NCBI GenBank assembly: GCA_903858975.1
Contig: CAIOKW010000158.1
Coordinates: 1-10,010, forward strand
Origin: Oligoflexia bacterium
Lineage (GTDB): Bacteria > Bdellovibrionota > UBA1018 > CAIMNF01
Reading direction: 5' to 3'
Length of the DNA stretch: 10,010 bases
The notes under the pieces were generated by a model. It had not been told where the DNA came from and ran no database searches. It was given only the letters and a program-made list of their open reading frames with translations. Both the position numbers and the translations under genes were made by a program. Shown here piece after piece: positions 6,555-10,010 of this stretch (positions are counted from its first letter, which is position 1; each line of letters opens with the position of its first letter).

Positions 6555-6657
6555 ACGTCTTAATTTTAAAGTTAGGTTGGAAGGTGTGGATTATCAATAA
6601 ATATCTGAAATCAAACGAAAAATTGCATTCTCCTTGATGCTGATTAAAGAATATTTA

Positions 6658-6687
6658 AAGATTCCATGCGGAATATTAAGGAATCTT
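6658..6687. repeat. Inverted repeat between trmL and the response regulator (terminator or operator)
   Basis: AAGATTCC (6658-6665) and GGAATCTT (6680-6687) form a perfect 8-bp inverted repeat with a 14-base loop. An internal ATTCC/GGAAT pair (6661-6665 with 6670-6674, loop ATGC) competes with it. On the minus strand the stem lies 14 bases after the trmL stop and is followed by AT-rich TAAATATTC, so it may end the trmL operon. The alternative is an operator for the regulator gene, since it lies about 100-130 bases upstream of that start. Confidence 0.45.
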
Positions 6688-6700
6688 GAGTTTTGCTTAA

Positions 6701-7177
6701 CTAAATAAGTTGCTGTCGAATGGCCTCATACACACAAATGCTGACCGCATTAGAGAGGTTCAGGGATCTCACTCGAGCGTCGAACATGGGGATTCGCGCC
6801 AGGCTTGACGCGTATTGGTTCAGGATCCAGTCTGCAAGCCCAGTGGTTTCCTTTCCGAAAACCAGATAGGTCCCTCGTTTAAACTCGACGTCATAGATGC
6901 TTCTTCCGGCCCGGGTCTCTACCAGAACGAGTTCAGAATCCTTCGGTAGGCTCTGAAAGAAAGCATCAGAGGACTCATGAATCACCACATTCAAATGTTC
7001 CCAGTAATCAAGGCCTGCTCGCCTCAGGGCCTGGGCATCAATGCTAAACCCCAGTGGCTTCACCAAATGGAGTGTTGAACCTGTCGCAAGGCAGAGCCTT
7101 CCGATGGAGCCCGTATTTTGCGGAATCTCGGGCTCTATCAAAACTACATTCAGATGAGGCACTGGAGTATTCATCAC
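6701..7177 (-). CDS. trmL: tRNA (cytidine(34)-2'-O)-methyltransferase TrmL
   Basis: TrmL (YibK) is a dimeric SPOUT enzyme that uses S-adenosylmethionine to 2'-O-methylate the wobble base of tRNA-Leu isoacceptors, a change that stabilises decoding. The 158 residues match the family length (E. coli about 157) and show its motifs in order: LNVVLIEPEIPQNTGSIGRLC (9-29), KPLGF..DAQALRRAGLDYWE (40-60), FGKETTGL (107-114), and the trefoil-knot cofactor loop IPM..ARVRSLNLSNAVSICVYEAIRQ (129-155). The start may be GTG at 7175-7177 or the adjoining ATG at 7172-7174; there is no clear ribosome site for either. It follows asnS by about 13-16 bases on the same strand, so it is likely translated from the asnS transcript. 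The stop is TAG at 6701-6703. The family call is very secure; substrate specificity comes from the family. Confidence 0.94.
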   Translation of the reverse strand: MMNTPVPHLNVVLIEPEIPQNTGSIGRLCLATGSTLHLVKPLGFSIDAQALRRAGLDYWEHLNVVIHESSDAFFQSLPKDSELVLVETRAGRSIYDVEFKRGTYLVFGKETTGLADWILNQYASSLARIPMFDARVRSLNLSNAVSICVYEAIRQQLI

Positions 7178-7189
7178 TGCAAATCAGAC

Positions 7190-8515
7190 TTAAGGACGAA
7201 TGGTGTTGATCATACGTGGGAATGGAATCGTTTCGCGAACGTGCTCCACACCCGTCACCCAAGCTACCGTACGCTCTAGGCCTAGTCCAAATCCTGCGTG
7301 AGGTGCGCTACCATAGCGACGAAGATCTAAATACCACTGATAGTCTTTCAAGTTCAAACCGTGCTCTTGAATTCGACGCTCCAAGATGGTGACGCTGTCT
7401 TCACGTTGGCCACCCCCAATGATTTCGCCGTATCCAAAGGGAGCGATTAAGTCTGCGCCGAGAGCATATTTACCATCGTGATCGACGCCTTCGCCATTGG
7501 GATCGTCAGCATTCTTGAAGTAGAACGCTTTGATTTGAGAAGGGAAGTGGTGAATAAACACAGGCTTTCCAAATTCTTCTCCGAGAGCGGTTTCGTGAGG
7601 CGCACCAAAGTCTTCACCCCAAGGAATCGCATGTCCGCGTTTCTCCAAAATCTTCAAGGCTTCGTCGTAAGAAATGCGCGGGAAAGGAGCAACGATCGAT
7701 TGGAGCTCCTTTTGATCACGCTCTAGGATCGTCAGTTCATTTTGGCAATGATCAAGACAATGCTTCACAATATGACACACAAAGGCTTCGCCCAAATCCA
7801 TCACATCATTGAGTTTACCGAAGGCCATTTCCGGCTCCACCATCCAAAACTCAGTCAGGTGTTTACGGGTTTTTGACTTTTCAGCGCGAAAGGTGGGACC
7901 AAAACTATAGATATTTCCGAACGCAAATGCCCCTGCTTCTCCGTAAAGTTGTCCTGATTGCGTGAGAAACGCTTTTTCATCAAAATAGGGTGTCGCGAAA
8001 AGAGTGGATGTTCCTTCGCAAGAAGTTGCGCTTAAGATCGGAGGATCAAAGCGCATGAAGCCACGCTGCCGAAAAAAATCTTGGATGGCAAAAATAATCT
8101 CACTTCGAATGCGAAGTGCCGCCCATTGCTTTTGACTGCGAATCCACAGGTGACGGTTCTCCATCAAGAACTCAACTCCATGCTCTTTCAGTGAAATCGG
8201 ATACGCGTCAGCCACTTGTACCGTCTTCACGTTCAGAACCGTAAGTTCGAATCCAAATTTAGAGCGAGGTTCTTTTCTCACAATTCCGGTCACTTCGATG
8301 GAGCTTTCTTGAGTGAGTTTCTCGAAGCTCTCAAACGATTCGTCATTGCATTCCCCTTTAACGAGGACGCCCTGAACGATCCCGCTTCCATCGCGAATCA
8401 TCAAAAATTTAATTTTTCCGGATGAGCGTTTATTGAAAACCCAACCTCTTAAGGTCACGGTTTGTCCGTCAAATTGTGCCAAATTGCCGATTTTTGCTAA
8501 GTTTTGCATAGTCAT
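7190..8515 (-). CDS. asnS: Asparaginyl-tRNA synthetase (class IIb)
   Basis: This enzyme charges tRNA-Asn with asparagine in the cytoplasm using ATP. The 441-residue protein begins with an OB-fold anticodon-binding domain (about 15-105, with LRGWVFNKRSSGKIKFLMIRDGSG). The class II core follows: motif 1 around 136-162, TQSGQLYGEAGAFAFG (185-200), motif 2 FGPTFRAEKSKTRKHLTEFWMVEPE (205-229), and motif 3 GFGLGLERTVAWVTG (408-422). HHFPSQIKAFYFK (322-334) and GYGEIIGGGQRE (361-372) are typical of AsnRS rather than AspRS. Residues 335-352 (ADDPNGEGVDHDGKYALG) look a little longer than the usual linker before ADLIAP. The start ATG at 8513-8515 is one base after the pepA stop and has no Shine-Dalgarno; a second ATG two codons on is possible. 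It is probably coupled to pepA, with trmL following. Its presence suggests direct Asn-tRNA charging rather than sole reliance on the transamidation route. Confidence 0.95.
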   Translation of the reverse strand: MTMQNLAKIGNLAQFDGQTVTLRGWVFNKRSSGKIKFLMIRDGSGIVQGVLVKGECNDESFESFEKLTQESSIEVTGIVRKEPRSKFGFELTVLNVKTVQVADAYPISLKEHGVEFLMENRHLWIRSQKQWAALRIRSEIIFAIQDFFRQRGFMRFDPPILSATSCEGTSTLFATPYFDEKAFLTQSGQLYGEAGAFAFGNIYSFGPTFRAEKSKTRKHLTEFWMVEPEMAFGKLNDVMDLGEAFVCHIVKHCLDHCQNELTILERDQKELQSIVAPFPRISYDEALKILEKRGHAIPWGEDFGAPHETALGEEFGKPVFIHHFPSQIKAFYFKNADDPNGEGVDHDGKYALGADLIAPFGYGEIIGGGQREDSVTILERRIQEHGLNLKDYQWYLDLRRYGSAPHAGFGLGLERTVAWVTGVEHVRETIPFPRMINTIRP

Positions 8516-8516
8516 A

Positions 8517-10010
8517 TTAATAGTTCATCGCAAAGTGAGCAAAGGTACGAACGTAAACACCGCTCGATCCTTTGCGTGGGTTATACGCTAGGTAGCCTTG
8601 ATCGTAGGCGCGGTTCGCTAGATCCACATGCGCCCACTTCATTCCAGGCTTAATGAATTGCTTTAAGAATACTGCACCACGAATCGTTCCGCCGTTTGAG
8701 TCATTCGCACTATTCATCATATCCGCGTAGTGGGACTTGATGTCTTCAAAATATTCATCCCAAAGTGGAAGCTGCCACAGGGCTTCTTCGGTCACTTCAG
8801 TAGAGGCCATCAATCCTTTTGCAAGTTTGTCGTCATTAGAAAAAAGCGCGCTGGTCAGTTTTCCAAGTGCCACCGATACCGCACCCGTCAGGGTCGCAGT
8901 ATTCACGATCAGATCAGGCTTGTAGTCATGTGCGAGGTCTAGCGCATCGGCGAGGACAAGACGACCTTCAGCATCGGTATTGATGATCTCCACGGTTTTT
9001 CCGTTACGAGCGGTGATGATGTTGCCCGGCTGAATCGCATTGCCGGATGGCATATTTTCGGCAAAAACAAGAATGGTCGTGATTTTGTTTTTTGATCCAA
9101 GGCGTGCAGCGAGCAGGGTTGAGCCCACCATGGTTGCAGCCCCAGTCATGTCATGCTTCATGTCTTCCATGCGTGAGCCAGGCTTAAGCGAAATGCCGCC
9201 TGAATCAAAAGTGACCCCTTTACCGACTAAAGAGATGTGTTTAGCCGATTTGCTTGCGCCTTTAGGTGTGTATTCCATGATCACCACTTTGGACTCGCGA
9301 GGTGAGCCTTCGCCGACTGCCAAAAAGAGGTTCATCTTTTCTTTGCGGGCTTCCGCTTCTCCTAGGACTTTGCATTTTAGGCCGTAAGTTTTGCAGAGCT
9401 TGCTGATCTCAGTAGCGTAGAACTCAGGCGTACCAAAATTAGAAGGTTCGTTCGAATAGTCTCGTGTCAGGAAAATGCAATCAATCGTGACCAATACCTC
9501 ATGAGCCAGGGTTTTCAGCCAGGCTTCATTTTTGCGGTCAGCGCTGATCAGGTGGACACCTTCTAGTTTCGGATGATGCTTCGGGGTGCTTTTGTGTTTT
9601 TCAAAGGTGTACTGAGTTAAATAGAAACCCTCTAAGAATGCGCGAAGGGTTTCATCACAAAGAGTTTTATTGGAAGCCTTTAGGAGGGAGTCGACATCGA
9701 TTCCCAGGTCTTTCACTTTTTCTGATTGAGTCTTTGCAGCAACGGTTGCACCGGTTTGACGTGCTTTTTCAGGAGAGAAGGTTTTTTTGTTTCCGAGGCC
9801 CGCCACCAGGATGTTGGTGTTTTCAATGTAAGAGGCGCGGATGAAGAACGAAGTCTTTGCGGCACCCGTGAAGATTCCTGATTTGGAGAGTTCTTGAATT
9901 TCAGTCAGGGTTTGAGAATTGAGTGCGGTTTCTTTTTTGTCGTTTTGGAAAAAGAACTGCGCAAGCGTGTCACCTGAAAAGGTTTTGCTCACATGGATAG
10001 GGGTAAGGGA
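8517..10010 (-). CDS. pepA: Leucyl aminopeptidase (M17, PepA), 5' end probably beyond the window edge
   Basis: A cytosolic hexameric dimetal aminopeptidase that removes N-terminal residues, often Leu, from peptides. Counting from a GTG at 9990-9992 gives 491 residues. The C-terminal catalytic domain is intact: SLVGKGVTFDSGGISLK (K258, D263, K270), MEDMKHDMTGAA (D281), NTDAEGRLVLADAL (D340, E342, R344), NTATLTGAVSVALG and AHVDLANRAY. These are the family's metal and catalytic residues. The GTG has no ribosome site, and the frame stays open to the window edge, adding SLTPIH before it. Compared with E. coli PepA, the GTG form would lack about a dozen N-terminal residues including the first strand, so the true start is probably just past the edge. 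The stop TAA is at 8517-8519, one base before asnS, making it the first visible gene of the operon. Some members also bind DNA; nothing here tests that. Confidence 0.95.
   Translation of the reverse strand, partial: SLTPIHVSKTFSGDTLAQFFFQNDKKETALNSQTLTEIQELSKSGIFTGAAKTSFFIRASYIENTNILVAGLGNKKTFSPEKARQTGATVAAKTQSEKVKDLGIDVDSLLKASNKTLCDETLRAFLEGFYLTQYTFEKHKSTPKHHPKLEGVHLISADRKNEAWLKTLAHEVLVTIDCIFLTRDYSNEPSNFGTPEFYATEISKLCKTYGLKCKVLGEAEARKEKMNLFLAVGEGSPRESKVVIMEYTPKGASKSAKHISLVGKGVTFDSGGISLKPGSRMEDMKHDMTGAATMVGSTLLAARLGSKNKITTILVFAENMPSGNAIQPGNIITARNGKTVEIINTDAEGRLVLADALDLAHDYKPDLIVNTATLTGAVSVALGKLTSALFSNDDKLAKGLMASTEVTEEALWQLPLWDEYFEDIKSHYADMMNSANDSNGGTIRGAVFLKQFIKPGMKWAHVDLANRAYDQGYLAYNPRKGSSGVYVRTFAHFAMNY

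Noticed and set aside
6288..6563. Plus-strand open frame of 91 codons opposite the response regulator
   Set aside because: It is antisense to the receiver-domain codons, with no ribosome site or family pattern.
6605..6640. Mini-frame on the minus strand (AAGGAG then ATG, five codons) and a GATAAT-like -10 at 6590-6595 before the regulator
   Set aside because: The spacing between AAGGAG and ATG is a single base, too short for initiation. The GATAAT has no acceptable -35 at 16-18 bases.
7190..8515. Aspartyl-tRNA synthetase as the alternative for asnS
   Set aside because: The QIKAFYFK and GEIIGGGQRE blocks and the overall length match AsnRS, and the AspRS-specific insertion domain is missing.
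9040..9387. Plus-strand open frame of 115 codons inside pepA
   Set aside because: It is fully antisense to the conserved catalytic domain of pepA. Such frames are common opposite conserved genes, and the product resembles nothing.
1..10010. CRISPR arrays, tRNA or rRNA genes, transposons and phage genes
   Set aside because: I looked for spaced repeats, cloverleaf-like stretches, transposase motifs and terminal inverted repeats and found none.

Overview
The window looks like ordinary chromosomal DNA from a motile, flagellated Gram-negative bacterium of moderate GC content. An outer-membrane lipoprotein carrier (LolA), an SMC-type condensin (rather than MukB), paired short flagellins that begin MGLRI and are typical of multi-flagellin bacteria, and a Gram-negative TrmL all fit a Bdellovibrionota or related deltaproteobacterial genome. 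That lineage assignment is inferred from the look of the proteins, not from a search. No CRISPR array, insertion sequence, phage gene, tRNA or rRNA was seen.

Layout. (1) Plus strand, 1-3723: the 3' five-sixths of smc, cut by the left edge, runs into lolA, which starts inside the last 35 bases of smc behind a strong Shine-Dalgarno. (2) A short convergent junction at 3724-3800 holds several mutually exclusive hairpins. (3) Minus strand, 3801-5739: two tandem flagellin genes of identical length (277 aa). Each has its own sigma-28-like promoter candidate. The upstream one (4906-5739) ends in a clear intrinsic terminator. (4) Minus strand, 5913-6554: an OmpR-family response regulator whose phosphoacceptor Asp is replaced by Glu. 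It is preceded by a 146-base spacer with inverted and direct repeats. (5) Minus strand, 6701 to the right edge: a compact operon read as pepA (leucyl aminopeptidase) - asnS (asparaginyl-tRNA synthetase) - trmL (tRNA wobble 2'-O-methyltransferase), with gaps of 1 and about 13-16 bases.

How they work together. smc and lolA are co-expressed housekeeping genes for chromosome organisation and outer-membrane lipoprotein delivery. The pepA-asnS-trmL operon joins peptide turnover with tRNA charging and tRNA modification. The middle block is the accessory part: two flagellin subunits with visibly different translation and termination signals, next to an atypical regulator that probably cannot be switched by ordinary Asp phosphorylation. 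That regulator and the regulatory DNA around the flagellins are the parts most worth a second look. I see no wholly new multi-gene system here.
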